Shown here in pieces: positions 35,169-48,062 of a stretch of DNA of 64,000 bases. The notes below the pieces were generated by a model that ran no database searches, was not told the origin of the DNA, and saw nothing but the letters and a program-made list of their open reading frames with translations. The position numbers were made by a program, and so were the translations under genes. This DNA is from Agriotes lineatus (Eukaryota > Arthropoda > Insecta > Coleoptera > Elateridae): contig CALNHX010007462.1 of NCBI GenBank assembly GCA_940337035.1, positions 1 to 64,000 of the forward strand, written 5' to 3'. Position 1 is the first letter of the stretch. Every line of letters starts with the position of its first letter.

Positions 35169-37755
35169 TAAAATTTTCGAAAATAGGTTTAAACTGGTGT
35201 TTTTGCCATTTCTAAAATTTCCAGCAACGTGCAAATTTTTACATCAGAATTGGATATTTTATCGCCCATTTATTATTTTTCTTGACACTTAAACACCGAC
35301 AATACGCAAAATAAAGCACAAGTAACTTTAAATCGCGAAAAAAGGTTTAAATCAAATTCACAGTGACAACTGTCAACTTTGACGTTTTCAAATAGCTGAC
35401 CACTAGCCGACTTAGGTATATAATCATGAAAGCTTATATAAAATTTATGTATGTTGCTATGTATTACGATTCACGATTATATACTTACGTATGACGGCTG
35501 CCGTGATGAACTGATTCAAAACAATCAATTTTTGACGTACGTCAACAAGGCGGAAAGCTTGATTTTAGAAGCAGTCGTAGGAAAAAATAATATACTTACT
35601 CAAGAAAAAAATACTATCAAAAGCTTGCGAAATAGCTCAAACCACGTGGATTGACTTATAGACAAATTACTAATGAGAGGTGAATTAAACGTAACGCAAT
35701 ACATTATACATACATTTCTAAACGCCAATCTTGCACAAGATAACCAGATAACCATTAATCGACAAAAAACTAAGACCATAATTTGACACGAAATGCACTT
35801 GTATTAGTAGTAGGCTATTGCTTATATTATATTGCAGTATGCAAACGCACGAGGTTGATATAAAATCCACCTATGCCCGTTTAGGAACCTCTACGAATTC
35901 CATAAGTCTCAGTTTTACGTTAAAATACATAATAGTATGACCTTTACGAAAAGTGTTCACTAAATCGACCAGAAAACGTTAAAGGGATAAATATTTAATT
36001 ACAATAGGAGCCACAAAAAAATTATTGCATCACAAAAACAAAACATTCCGTTTCGTATCAAGTTAAAGGTAAGGCGTTGCACTTGCCTGATGTAACGGTT
36101 ATATTTTTTACACACATCAAAACTAATACTCGCGTTCATAGCTCGCTGAAGCAGTTTAAATTAAATACCTTCCCGAACACGGAATAAGTGAGATATTAAA
36201 TTATTGTTTTAATGAAAACTTTTTCACGTTTACCTCTGTGTGTTGAGAATTAATATTTAGAGCTCTGAACGTGGCGCTTTGCGACCTTTTTGCTCCATCC
36301 TACTGTAATCCATTCACATAAAAGCGCAGTACGTGTAAGCAATCCTTTTTATTTTTGCATTGTTTTCCGACTGCTCGAAAATGGCAAAAGTTTAACGGAC
36401 GTTATAAATTTCAACTTGCAAGAGAGCGCTGCGTGACTTGCTGTTTGCAAATCCATTCTAAGCAACTTCTTACCAGATTTCAATTGAAGTTGCTTTGCGC
36501 TATTCTTCCAGGAAGCCCGATTTCCGCTCCGAAATTACTGTTTTCAAAGCTGGAGCTTCGATATTTGTAACACAAAACTCTAAAATAAAGAATTGACGAA
36601 TCAAGCAAAAGTTGACTTGGGCAAGGACGTTAGGAAATGCGAAATCTACGAGAGCAAACAATTTAGACTCCTTATGACGTCATAATGAAAACCATTCAAG
36701 CGACTCGGTTCCTTCCTGTATGTATACAGATGCCCGTTTTGTTCTCCGTTGCTTTGGTTTGTTCGGTTTACAGTAAGAAAAGGGCAACTTAAATACCGCT
36801 ATTCCGACCCTTGTCATCAAATAAGGGATGATTGACCCTCAGTGAAACGTCTCCTTGGGCTCATCAAAATCACTGCTATGGCCGATGCCCCTCCGTCTTA
36901 GTCCCTTATTTTATAAATTGCTGTTTTATTTTCACCCCATTTATTGTTTGCAATGGGCACATATTTGTGAAATTCTTTAAAAGCCCTGTTTGGAACTAAC
37001 ATTGATAATTTGTGGAGCGTTTTTGTGGCATATTAATTCAATCGTGATGTCTGATTGTGCCTGAAATTATTAATAAAGACAGCACCTTTGAAAACGCTTA
37101 TGCACGTCATTAATTCAACAATTATGTCAGGATAATAAAATTAATAAAAGAACACTTATTTTTTGGCACTTCTTAATGTGGTTGTGACAAGTATTAATAG
37201 CTGGAAGCTACTTGATTTTACCATTCTGACGAAGCAATACTCAACTAATCTTTAATTTTAATGGTTGAAATCGTGTTATCATAGAAAGGTCTCCGTTGGC
37301 CATTCTCTCAAAATCCATACATAAAGTGACTACTTGTATAAAATTGCCGGCCGACCAGCTGGTTTCGGAGACGAGGTTTTCAGTTCATTAACAGCTCAAA
37401 AAGGGCGCCAACTGATTTTTTATCAAATAACGGCCAGGGTATCCAAGCATTCAAACGAGAATACGTAAATTTAGGTAGCACAATAAATCTGAAAGAGAAG
37501 CACAACTCAAGTATAGGTCGCAGTAACAAATAAAGCCAGAATGCAAATATCACACTATAATTTTAACAAATTCAGATTCACAATACATATAAAGATCACA
37601 ATCTAGATCCACCATCAGAATCGTAGGTAGTCACAATATTACCTACTTACTACGACTAATTAGATTTGGCAAATATTACAATTAATACTCACAGTTTTTA
37701 ATACACCAATAAAACATTAGCCTTAATGCACACATTAAAATAGATTTAAGGCAGG
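35169..37755. other. Mostly unique-looking DNA, no gene seen
   Basis: AT-rich to 36170, then a more balanced, repeat-free stretch to about 37160 with TAATTA-type words. A 71-codon frame at 36355-36570 has no motif I recognise. CTTATGACGTCATAA near 36671 is a CRE-type palindrome. It could be conserved non-coding sequence; nothing here proves function. Confidence 0.3.
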
Positions 37756-38480
37756 AAAAGCTTACAGCGGCAAATCCGGCGACTGCTTGCTGTCGGAGGA
37801 AACGCACAATGCCATTTCAGGTGTTAACTCACGGCCGAATGGTGTCACAATGTTCGGAATTGTTAGCCCCAAATTCGGGCCACCAAAAGCTGCTGGCTCG
37901 AGGGGACTTCACCGTGCGATACTGGGACTAAACAGACCTAAAGGTAAGCCCCCTTGTCGAATCCACTCCTGCGCTCAAACAGCATTTGCAGCAGGGGTCA
38001 GAAAAATTCCCAGCGCATGAAACGTCCGCACGTGCAAGTAAAACCAGCTGTAGCCAAAGCCTCAAATCGGCCCTCCGGCACGAGGTGCCCCGATAAAATT
38101 TCAGGCAATTCGCGAAACACGTGGTAGCATGAAAATTCCGCCAACGGTGTGGGAATCAAGCTTCCCTCATATCGAAATTCGGGGACTAGGAAAATTCAAT
38201 TTACAAGTGTAGGCGCACATAAACACCATCGAAACTAACGGCAGCCCAAAAGTAATCCTTCGAAATTCTAACTGCTACCACGGCATCTCGTTGCTTCGCC
38301 AGCGGGGTTGGAAAAATGAAGGCGTCTCGAAACAGATGACAGTTCTTAAAACTTATCTGTGCGAGGCCAAGGAAGGAGGCGTGGCGCAGCGCGGGAAATA
38401 GAAATCGCGTGCTCACAGACATCCGCGCCAGGAGATACGTAACAATGTGAAATGAATACTACAGAACGCGAAATTGGAAG
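37756..38480. other. GC-raised island with a possible splice donor
   Basis: Distinctly richer in GC than its flanks. A plus-strand frame, 37787-38020, is open for 77 codons; within it CTAAAGGTAAGC (about 37936-37947) fits an insect 5' splice site. A polypyrimidine-AG acceptor is not obvious upstream and the protein matches nothing I know. It may be an exon, an unknown retroelement LTR region or a CpG-rich regulatory block. Confidence 0.2.
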
Positions 38481-40369
38481 GCGGCGCAAATGAATCGTAA
38501 CAATCGATTGTTTGGATAAAATTGTTGTCTTATAAGAACGCATTATCATTGATATTTCAATCTGTTCTTTAATTTTGATTTTTATCAAGCTTTTATATTT
38601 TTTAAGCACCAACAATTGTGCGTTGTTAAACAACAAGCAATTATCTTTTAAAACACTTACATTCTTCTTAGATTTTTGCAAATTTACTGAAAACTTGGTG
38701 CTGTTGTATTTATGATTATGCCATGAGTGGAATTAAAGCAGAGCTATATATCAATATTTTTCCTTGCAGTTATCAATCTATTTTATTTCTGTCATAATTC
38801 AACACTGCTATTTTCCACCCTATTCTGTCTGTGGTCATCAATACTTTGAAGCTAAAATGCAGAAGCAGCATTAACGTGCCTGCACCAAACTCTTGTTTTG
38901 TTTGTGTATAATTGTATATGTAAACACTTTCTTGCTCAAAGTTTTCCATGAAAATGTTATTAACATACAGGGCAACACACTGTCTTGTCTTCTTTATTAA
39001 ATATGGTGTTGCTCTATTACGTTATTCTACTGGGCGTCCTGAATATTATTCATCAACAATGCTCAGTTATCAAAAGTTTGTACTTCGAAAATATTGCTTG
39101 ACCATTCTAGAGTAAATTTGACACGATTTTATATACTTTGAATGATAAAAATCTTGTCACTGAACGCCATTTTTTCAAAGTATCGGATCTCTTGCTTGCA
39201 TGGTTTTTAAACTATAGCTGTTTTTCTCTTTCCATATTGAATGACAAAGTTAGGCTCACTCAAAGAGACAGTTAGCCTTTATGATAACGAAGATGTGGGA
39301 AAGTGCAAATCTAGCTTGCACTTCAGAGCTAAAATGTATTTGCTACTGAAATAAAGATCTAATAGAGTATGGGACAACTGTATAACTATTGTAGGGCTGA
39401 CGTTTTAAATTAGATAAGTTGTGTACCGGAATTGGCTGGCATGAGTGTGTTTAGAATATAATTTCAATAAACAGACGATTTTTACATATGTATTTTTGGT
39501 TGTTTACTGTTATGTGTCTATAATTAGTTGTAAGTGCGGCATTACAAGTTTAAACGCACGCCAAGATGTTTATGGATTCCGCGCCACTATGCGTATGCGC
39601 ATGCCGCGTTGCAGTACCGGAAAGGATCGGCTTTGCAGAGCGAATCAAGCTTGAAGCTAATGGTAGGCACCGACGTGCTTTCGGCGAACGAGGTGTGCTT
39701 TGATAATTCACCGAACATGCAACTTTAGAGGGAGTTCCTACATTTTTTGAGGAAATTCGAGAGTACAGAAGCATTGTAATAGCAGCCGATTAGTTGAACA
39801 AATGATGTCGAAGTACTGCGGGCATTATAGATTGACGATTCGGTAGCCAGCAAACCAACAGAAGAAGAGGCCGCGTTGTAAGTGTAACAATGAGAGCATC
39901 GCCGAAAACACGGCGAGAAACTGATATAAGTGGTGAAACAGCTGTAATTATCAGTTACCCCTCAAGGTAGGTTACTTTCATCGGGCAATGTAACAGGAAC
40001 AGAGACTGAGTAATTCATTATGCGGCAATGTGCGTACTCGCATGCTTTCTTATGTTCAATGTAATGCGCCTGAGCATATGCGTAGTAGGCTGTCAGCACA
40101 AAGGCATCGTTTAGAGCTATAATTTCCAGTTTAACACCAGCCCAGGCCAACTTCTGAGTTCATTACAACAAAGGCTTTCCATAACTACGAATTGAGGTAA
40201 ATAAAATAAGAGATCTCATTGCTATTGAGCTAGCTGAGAATGAGAAAGAGCTAGCATAATTTATAAAAGTATAGGGTCTTCTTAAGCCCTTTTATCTATA
40301 TATTTTAATAACGGTATAGGAGACGCCTCGTTACAATTATTGTTACATTGATTCAATAAAGCGAATGAC
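38481..40369. other. No gene recognised
   Basis: AT-rich to 39530, then moderate GC to about 40160 with short overlapping frames on both strands (39534-39774, 39962-40150) that carry no motif. Confidence 0.3.
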
Positions 40370-40915
40370 CCTCGTCTATAAGAGCGAGTATCGTTACGTC
40401 GTTCGCATTCTAGTTTCCAAAACCTTTTGTCCATACAATGACGATTAATTATTGCTTCGATTACTTTATTTCACATGTTTCTAGGTCGGTCTCTTTGTGG
40501 GGGTGATACGTTCATACTGGTTTGGCGATCTTTGTTTTTACATACAACAAAGGTTTCTAGACTGTCTATCTCAATATGCGTTCTTTGTCTAATTTTTGTG
40601 TTCGGTACGTGATCCATTTTTGAGAGACGGCAATAGTCCATTTCTGAGGCTAAGCTTTTATTTTTGCATAAGTTGCTTTAATTTTTATTACCGTCTACAT
40701 TTTGTCTGCTGGTAATAAGTTAATTATCTTGTGCTATGACTATTCAACTTTTTCATATTCCACTTGACACTTAAATATGTATAAAATGTTACATTTCTAA
40801 TATTCTCTCCTTCAAGATCAATATTTTGACCTGTTTCCTAAACTACTATGTACTCAGTTTATTCGCATTTATTGTTAAGTGTCAGTTTTGGTATTCATCG
40901 TTTCTGTTGTGTAAC
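40370..40915 (-). pseudogene. LINE C-terminal relic, minus strand
   Basis: From about 40800 downward on the minus strand one reads CQVEYEKVE (about 40750-40775), a gap, MDYCRLSKMDHVPNTKIRQR (about 40585-40640), IEIDSLETF, then SPPQRDRPRNM (about 40475-40510) and WKLECERR near 40400. The order fits the post-RT domain of insect LINEs, where the same positions carry a Trp-rich block, a basic RNTEIR-like block, a PPGR..RGRPR block and a final W. The RT itself is absent. It is convergent with the plus-strand LINE that begins near 41040. Confidence 0.6.
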
Positions 40916-41039
40916 ATCAAATCCACATCGTGTTCGTCTTTGACAAGAATGACTCGATTTTCTACCTGCTGCAGATACTCATACAGTTACTCATAGTTGT
41001 ATTAAGGAGAAATTGATACAAATATTTGCAGTGTTTTTA

Positions 41040-41860
41040 CAGCTGCCAAGGAGACCTAAAAGAACATAGATGACGAAGAAAACTCTTGATCTTATGGATG
41101 AGCGAAGAAATAGAAAAAATCGAAACGACCAACAATGCAGTGCAACACACAAGATAATAAAGAGAAAAATTAAGGAAGCGAAGAAGAAATAGCTGACTGA
41201 ATAGTGCAAGTGAATCGAAGAATGTGAAAAAAAATATAAAAAAAATCGCTGGCTAAAGAAGAGCACTGATTTTGGTTCAATGAATGCTGCAAGAGGAAAT
41301 ATTAGAAATTTAAAACAGTTGAAACGATGGAAACACTGTGTAGAAGAATTGTTTCTTGGTGAGAGACCATCAGTGGGAGAGAGGAGACCTCTTGAGTGTT
41401 AATGTTTTATTACAGATGTATACGCTTATATCATAGACGTTGAGAAAGCATTTGATTGAGTACTGGGGCAACTTCGCAAGGACAATAACATGGAATCCAA
41501 GGACGTTAAAATGATAAGTCAATTGTATTGAAATTAAGCTACACGAATGAAGAGTAACGATAGACGATGAGTTGGCAGAAGACATAGAAATAAATGTGTC
41601 AGGCAGGGGTGCGCTTTATCTCCTCTTCTGTTCAGCATATATAGCGAGGCAAGCTGAAGAAGGGAAAATTAAAGGATCATGGTAGCAATGTTAGATATGC
41701 GGACGATATAGTCATACCAGCGGATAAAATGTCCGACTATTAACAGTTAGTTGAACAAACAAATTAGTTCTGAAATGAATACGCACGGAAGATGAATCTA
41801 AAGACAATCAGGTTAACGGTGATAACAAAATCTAGAAACTTAAGGGGGTGGTTTCTAACA
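41040..41860 (+). pseudogene. LINE relic: linker and RT domain
   Basis: Plus strand, in order: MTKKTLDLMDERRNRKN (about 41069-41120), a Lys-rich linker with EECEKKYKKN, RWKHCVEELFLGERPS (about 41320-41375), YIIDVEKAFD (about 41428-41457; the first RT palm motif with its Asp), ESKDVKMISQLY (about 41490-41525), QGCALSPLLFSIYS (41604-41645), and YADD at 41696-41707, a correct RT catalytic box. It is one of the best preserved RT cores in the window, though split by stops and frameshifts. It ends near 41860 beside an inverted-repeat element. Confidence 0.82.
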
Positions 41861-41929
41861 CTGCTATATAAAGAGTGTCTTCCCTTATTGTAACATTGGC
41901 TTATCCAATTTTCTAAGCTGTAGTAAGAT

Positions 41930-42369
41930 ATACAGATTGTCCGAAATCCGTTTTGAACATAGGAAATTAATGAGTGCGACAAGGAAGACATAAACCAAAT
42001 GAGCAGCAGGACAAAGATAGAATGTAATCATGGCTAGGTACATTTTTAAACTAAAATTAAGTCAATGAAACAAACAAAACTTTTGTCAAATATTTTATGT
42101 GTCTTTAAGAGTATAAGGTGAGGTTTAAATATGCTATCGTTCACTATTCACATAATTATTTTAATTATTTAAACTTCACTTTATACTCCTTTAATGACAG
42201 ATAAAATATTTGACAGAAGTTTTGTTTATTTCATTGACTTAATTTTAGTTTATAAGTGTAGCTAGCCATGATTACGTTCTGTCTTTGTCCTGCTACCCAT
42301 TTTGTTTATGTCTTCCTTGTCGCACTCATCAATTTCCTATGTTCAAATCGGATTTCGGACAATCTGTAT
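41930..42369. mobile_element. 440-bp inverted-repeat (fold-back) element
   Basis: The left arm 41930-42130 and right arm 42167-42369 are complementary over about 200 bp, with a loop of 36 bases. Matching words include ACAGATTGTCCGAAATCC, GAGTGCGACAAGGAAGACAT and CAATGAAACAAACAAAAC against their complements. Arms carry scattered mismatches. No transposase; the superfamily is not determined. Plus-strand frame 42268-42483 is a by-product. Confidence 0.85.
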
Positions 42370-42522
42370 GTTAAGTTCTTTTTTTGTAGTCGTTTTTCAA
42401 AAACTTATTTCAAGAAAAGTAGGTTATCAATAGTTGAACGTGTATCTTTGAACGTCGTCGAATACATTCGTCTATTCGATTGAAATCTTGCCCCTATATT
42501 GCTCGTTGCATTTTAATATACA

Positions 42523-42797
42523 TTTATCTTTATCGGTGTTGTTATAGACTATTAAACAAATTAATTTTAGTATCGTTATGACCTTCATTACCGCACTCTT
42601 TTTATATAAAAAAATACGTTGAACCAGAACTTATTTATTAATGAAAATAGAATATTGAACAATACACGTTTGCTTATGGCACTTAACGAGACTCTTTTGA
42701 CTACCGCAGAGCTCGGCACTGGCTCCGCCTCGTTTTGACAAGCAAACTGATTTCGTTAAAATGCTCATAATCAAACTTGTATCGTTAATCTCTATAA
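42523..42797 (+). mobile_element. Dispersed 270-bp repeat, copy A
   Basis: Matches 60231-60496 in the same orientation at roughly 85 percent by eye. Shared words: CGGTGTTGTTATAGACTATT, ATTGAACAATACACGTTT, CTTATGGCACTTAACGAGAC, ATAATCAAACTTGTATCGTT. The part CTTAACGAGACTC... to ...ATCGTTAAG forms a hairpin with a GCTCGG/CCGCCTCG apex. It is a MITE by form. Confidence 0.85.
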
Positions 42798-44100
42798 TAT
42801 TGTAGTATAAAGTTATTACGTGTAGGATATTACGTTCCAGTTCTGATTTCAGCTGTTTTTATATCAGTGCCTTTGTGCATGTAGTCAAGATTTTTCGGAA
42901 TAACAAATTTATTTCTACAATGGCTATTTTTAGATTATGTCAATTTCTAATATTGATATAAGTTTTTTAACTATAGAGCTGTTCTTGCATAATTTAATTT
43001 TGGTGTGTTGCGAACTGGCATAAACAATCGTTTCGAGATCAAAGTTGCTCTCAGTTTGGTATTTGCGAGGAATTTGTAGAGATCTGGAAATCATTTTTTG
43101 CCTTTCTTTGAAGTCGCTTATCCGTCGTATCTGTGTTCCTTTTGAAGTAGGAAAAACAGCGCACAAAACGCACTTTAAAAAGTTTATCTGGACCCGAGAA
43201 GCACATAAATATATAAAAAGTACCAGCGGTAGAAATTCTGCAGAATAAATTCGAAGTGACGGGCAGCCAAACCGGCCGACTCGCGCGTCTCCTGGGAGTT
43301 GGAAACAAATAAAACCAAGTAAGAGTAGAGTTGCTCGTATAACACGTTATAAAAAATGAACAATGTAAGGACTTTGGGCTGAGTGAAACGAAACGCGACT
43401 CACGAATTTAGGTGGAATATCACTTTTCGCGTTAACCGCACGGAGTTAAGCAATTTTGGCAGCGTGTTCTACCAGCGGACGTAAAGTCGATGGGATCCTT
43501 GCGATTGGAATTGGCAGAACAAAGGACAATATAAGAGGATAGATAAACACTTCGTAAAGAAAGAAATAAAGAGCAAGCTCAGTGAGGAGCGTAATTCAAA
43601 CAGTAATAAACCTGAATAAAGCGCTATCACTGCACGTTGATTGCCCGAAATTTCCAACCGTTTTAAAGCATTACAGCCGACGATGTCTCCGTTGAATTTG
43701 ATCAATCATTTCTTTTGTTCTCTTGGAGCAATTGGCGCGTTCCTTGGATTCAATAGGCATAATAATCCATTTGAGCGCTTCGTTTTCGTTTCAAAGCTTT
43801 GTACAGACTTAAAAAAAGCGCTACGGATGTGAAATTGGAAACAAATTACCGTAATTCGGCGAGCTTTGAAAACTAAGAATTCTTCCTTAATTGTAGCTTA
43901 GGAAAAGGCTTCGACTGCCACTTTTAGAAAATGCAAAATTTAACCAAATTTTGGAGTATTATTTAATGATGAAATGGGTCACTTTATTTTGCCAATTTTT
44001 AAGATAGAACAAATAGTATTCAAAAAAAAATCACACGATTACCTGAACTGTAAGCTATGGTTTATGTTAAAGCATGTTTGTTTTTATATTTCTTTTTGAC
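42798..44100. other. Unique-looking DNA, no gene seen
   Basis: Balanced composition at about 43000-43850 with overlapping short frames on both strands and no motif. Possibly conserved non-coding. Confidence 0.3.
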
Positions 44101-44101
44101 G

Positions 44102-44158
44102 CAAAACCTAACCTGATCACCTCGAATTTGACATAGAGACAGTGCCATCAACAATACA
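44102..44158 (+). repeat. Copy of the 7.5 kb dispersed sequence
   Basis: CAAAACCTAACCTGATCACC then TCGAATTTGACATAGA and CAACAATACA match 7495-7553 with scattered differences. Confidence 0.6.
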
Positions 44159-44248
44159 CTAATTATTATTATTATTGTTTTATCTCCCTAGTGAGTTATG
44201 GGCCGCTTTATGGGTATAAAATCGTTCTATTTGTGACCTTATAACTAG

Positions 44249-44674
44249 GAGGTATTGGATAATAGTATATTATTATATGAGCGATTATGACAGCCATTAT
44301 TCACGAAGATGACATTTACGCCACAAGCCGAAGGCGCGTGGCGCAAGTCATCTGAGTGAATAATGGCCATAATCGCGAATATAATACGCTATTTTATCTA
44401 CTCCTATGCAATAGGAGTCTTGTGTCCATATTTCCGAATTATGACATTTGTGACAGCTGTTTACTTCAAAGGTCATTTAATAATAAGAATGAATTTTGTG
44501 ATTGGCTACAACCTATTGAATAATGCAAATAGAATTTTCTGATTGGTTGCAATTTCCAAACTATTGAATAATGAAAATAGAATTTTATGATTGGCTGCAA
44601 ACCGTGAATTATGAACCATAATTCATGGCCATTGTGCAGTAGGAGTAGATAAAATAAATTTACCCAATACCTCT
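44249..44674. mobile_element. 426-bp MITE with internal hairpin
   Basis: The left end GAGGTATTGGATAA and the complement of the right end, GAGGTATTGGGTAA, match at 13 of 14 positions. Inside the left end lies a long hairpin: arm 44265-44323 against 44338-44388, with apex AAGCCGAAGGCGC. To its right are three tandem-like copies of AGAATTTTNTGATTGGNT (about 44490, 44530, 44580). No coding frame. The design (hairpin near one end, TGATTGG motifs near the other) recurs in the insert of the 602-bp satellite. Confidence 0.75.
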
Positions 44675-45590
44675 CAATAAACTATGTAACTATGGCGATT
44701 TTAACAATCGCAATATCAATATTACACGCAAGTGACGTTTTGATTATCACGATTCAACTAGTGAGTTTTGTTTTTTGCAATAATGTTTAATGTCATCCGT
44801 GCTGTGATGTCACCTGGAATCCGAAAAGGTTAAAAGAACAGGTTGGTTTTGATACTTCTGAAATTTTTTAGAGGTGTACCGCACCAGATAAAATTGGCCC
44901 ACTCGGCCTAAGGCCTTGTGGAATAAACTCTTTCTATATTGGGTAATACCCACCTAACACTATTTTTCTTCCTCTTATTATAGGCCAGTGACCTGTTTAA
45001 CCACAAAGTGGTTCTATTTACGCTACTTGCATACTAAATTACTATTAAACATACTAAATTATGTATATTTGTCAAGAAAACTAAAGTTTTTATTATTTGT
45101 AATTACGTTTCCCAGTATGACTGCACAATATTCGAACACTATACAGTATCACACGTATTTTCTTACACAATTAAGTGATGGGTTCTGAAAGAATTAATCA
45201 TGGACGAATTTTGAATCTAGCTTATCTTTAGACTGAAAAAGATGTACTTCGGCTTTTACTCAGTATATTTAAGCTTCTGAAACATCCGAAATCAAGCTGT
45301 AAAACTAAATACAAAAATAACATAGTTTGTTCATTGGCGCCTTTTGTCTATAGTGAGCAAACACCGTTGGAATTGCTTTACTTACGCTTGAATAGTTGCT
45401 TTACACGCAGACAACATACCAAAAACTTCATTAACCTAATTATCAATCATAAATAAAATTTAATTAAATTTACTATAATACCCTTAGTCTATATCGGCCA
45501 ATTCTTAATGTCCTGCTGTTTTATCTATGTTTCTAAGAAGATAAATTTTCAATAGCTGCATTTCTTCTGTATTAACACTGTAATGCGACT
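44675..45590. other. AT-rich DNA, no gene seen
   Basis: A frame at 44988-45188 has no motif. Confidence 0.35.
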
Positions 45591-45599
45591 ACTTTTGCC

Positions 45600-46450
45600 C
45601 CTGCGTTTGGCCATCAGATTTTAACACGATAGGTGTCTCCACGTTGGACGCCAAATTCGAATGCGACGGCTCTTGCGACTTTGCACTTGGGCGCCAAATT
45701 GTAACGTGGCGACTTTGCGGGCCTATTTATACTTTTTCTTTCTGTTGCTATTTTGTATTGCTTGCTAGTTCAATATCAATGAGATTCTCTTTATTTTGTT
45801 TACCTGTTTACCTCAGTTCGTAGCCACGAAAAGCCCTTGTTACAATAAACTCAGAAGTTGACTCTAGACTGGTGCTAAACTGTAAGTGCTGTAGTTTCAA
45901 ATGTAATAAAATAAAGAGTTAATTTGTTTACACGCAAACGAACAACGCGTAGATATTAGCTTTGAGGATCCACACAGCTTTGGGCTTCAATGATTTTTCG
46001 CAAATAACACAATCTGGTATAAATCACTTGGTAGTAGAATTATAGTTGTGTAATATCCTGGATTTATTCCTCGCAGTATTCTCATTAGTGCTTTTACCAT
46101 GACTTCACTTGACGACGTAGAAGCACCCCTTGTCGATTTATTAAACCTGTGGGTTACCAAACACCAATGTCGCTAGTACCTCGGAACTCTCCGTTAGGCC
46201 AATAGACCCCTATTACAATTCTTCCTTGTTGTAGGAGTTCCCCAAGAAAATACAGGATGCTAGGACACACCCTAAAGACTATGTACTCGGAATGTACTTC
46301 AGCGTACGATAGTTCAAAGCACACGTACTCTCTGCGGACCCCTCGGGCATTCTCGCGGTATAGTGAGGCACACCTCAGATTGGTCTTGAGCTACACGTGA
46401 CGTACGGTCCACTTTTACTACACACTTTACTAATCTAATTATTAAAATCT
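45600..46450 (-). mobile_element. Possible LTR-retrotransposon end, minus orientation
   Basis: The plus strand reads TTGGGCGCCAAATTGTAACG at about 45686-45705. In reverse this is TGTTACA-like LTR end sequence, three bases, then TGGCGCCCAA, the form of an insect gypsy-type primer-binding site. The same layout in weaker form occurs at about 45644 (TTGGACGCCAAATTCG). DNA to the right to about 46450 could be the LTR. I could not define its other end or find gag-pol. Confidence 0.28.
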
Positions 46451-47379
46451 ACCAGCAAAGACTAAAGAGACGCATGCTCTTATACCCACAAATCGGCTAC
46501 ATATTAAATCTTATTTCAAAAACACGCAGGCGAGTAAGGTCAAGTTTTGTTGCAACACGCTGCCGAATTGTTTAGATATTCTTACTGGCGTAACAAGAGA
46601 GGAGACCATGGGTAGCTCCAGTATTCCAAGATCCTATAAAACGTCAAACCACGTGAAGGTAGAGCGATAACAGTGCATACCTGATGTTTTCTGTGGCCAA
46701 CAGCTAGATTTACTTCCAAAATAGCAATAAATCCTGATATGAAACAGTTGCAGCAATTCTCCAAACTATTATATCCAATCTGCACCCGATTCCACAAATT
46801 AGCACAAAATATATAGACAACCTTATATACCCACAACGCAACGATTTTAAAAGTTGCCAAAGATACTGTTAAGATCTATAAATATAGGAAAGAATATTCC
46901 TTCAAGTATTGATTCTTGCAGTTATAATACGTTAACATCAAGAATCGGTAAATAACTACGAATCCTTGCAAACAGAACGTGTAGGTTTGTGTTGAAATGA
47001 AAATTTTACATTTATTTGATATGTAAACTATGCAATTATACATTTTTTTTTGAATTACAAGCGCAAACTAATTATAAAGTTGACTAGCTTTACGTGATAA
47101 ACTACAAATTTTGACACCGAACGACTCTTTCCATCTTAAGCAAAGCTAAATAATTTCATATTTCAACCTTAAACGGAAGGAATTATATTTTATTACATCT
47201 AAAACAACTTCAAATTTGCTTAATGTAATCTACACTTAACCCAAGCACATTAAACTGAAAGTAGCCGCGAATCTTCAAGGTAAATTTAATAATGCGAAAG
47301 CACACAGTTATATTTACTTATCGTCAAGAAAGAAATCGACACAGATACAAGAAAAAGTATGGTAGAGACAAAGCGACCA
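46451..47379. other. No gene recognised
   Basis: A 92-codon minus-strand frame at 46582-46860 starts with ATG and has a hydrophobic, Cys-containing sequence; no family is recognised. The rest is AT-rich. Confidence 0.25.
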
Positions 47380-48062
47380 TAATTGGGCTTCTTGTTATGA
47401 AGTTTCCGGGAAATTAGTGCGTCCGGAAGCGCTTTTCCGTTAGGCTTCGGGCTTAATAAGTTTATTTCGAAATTCTTTGGTAGAATTGCTTAATCTCTCC
47501 CCGAGCAGCAGTTAAAGCGGAAATATATAATGCGCCGGGAAAAAGTTGAAAAAACGTAATTAGAGTAACAAGTTTGCGGGTATTTAACCCATGGGAGTCC
47601 ACCCTTTGATAGTATTTTAACCTGTGCCATATTTCCCAACTTCATAAATATTAATTACTGCCCTCTTTGTCGTAAAACGATTGTAGGCTGGATCGATTTC
47701 CAACTTTGCTGCCGCGCCAACCGGCACTCTTAAGCTTCTAGTTTGATATGCACAGTAACCGCCAATGCAGTTTTGATAGTGAGATCAAAAGGGAATAAAT
47801 TTACAATTCCAGTGACACACATTTGCCGTTAACCGTTAAGCAAGAAGACGCATGTTTTAGCAGCTGCTGAATATTTAACGATGCATTAGGAACCATTTAG
47901 TACAAAATCGGACGTTTTGGCGGATTATTTTCGCACCGCATTTTCGCTTCCGGGTGGCAGTAATAATTCCCGGAGTGGCATTTGCATCTAAATTAATAAA
48001 ATTATGGGAATAACGCACTTTACGTTGAGCCCAGGTACATTTACGTAATTTGAAACGACTAT
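47380..48062. other. Unique-looking block beside the satellite
   Basis: Balanced composition, no repeats, many TTAATTA/TAATAATT words among GC patches (CGCCGGGAAAAAG, CTTCCGGGTGGC). No coding frame of note. It is a candidate conserved non-coding or regulatory segment directly left of the tandem array. Confidence 0.3.

Noticed and set aside
39534..39774. Short genes on both strands
   Set aside because: Overlapping short frames with no motif in a moderate-GC stretch; no gene signals.
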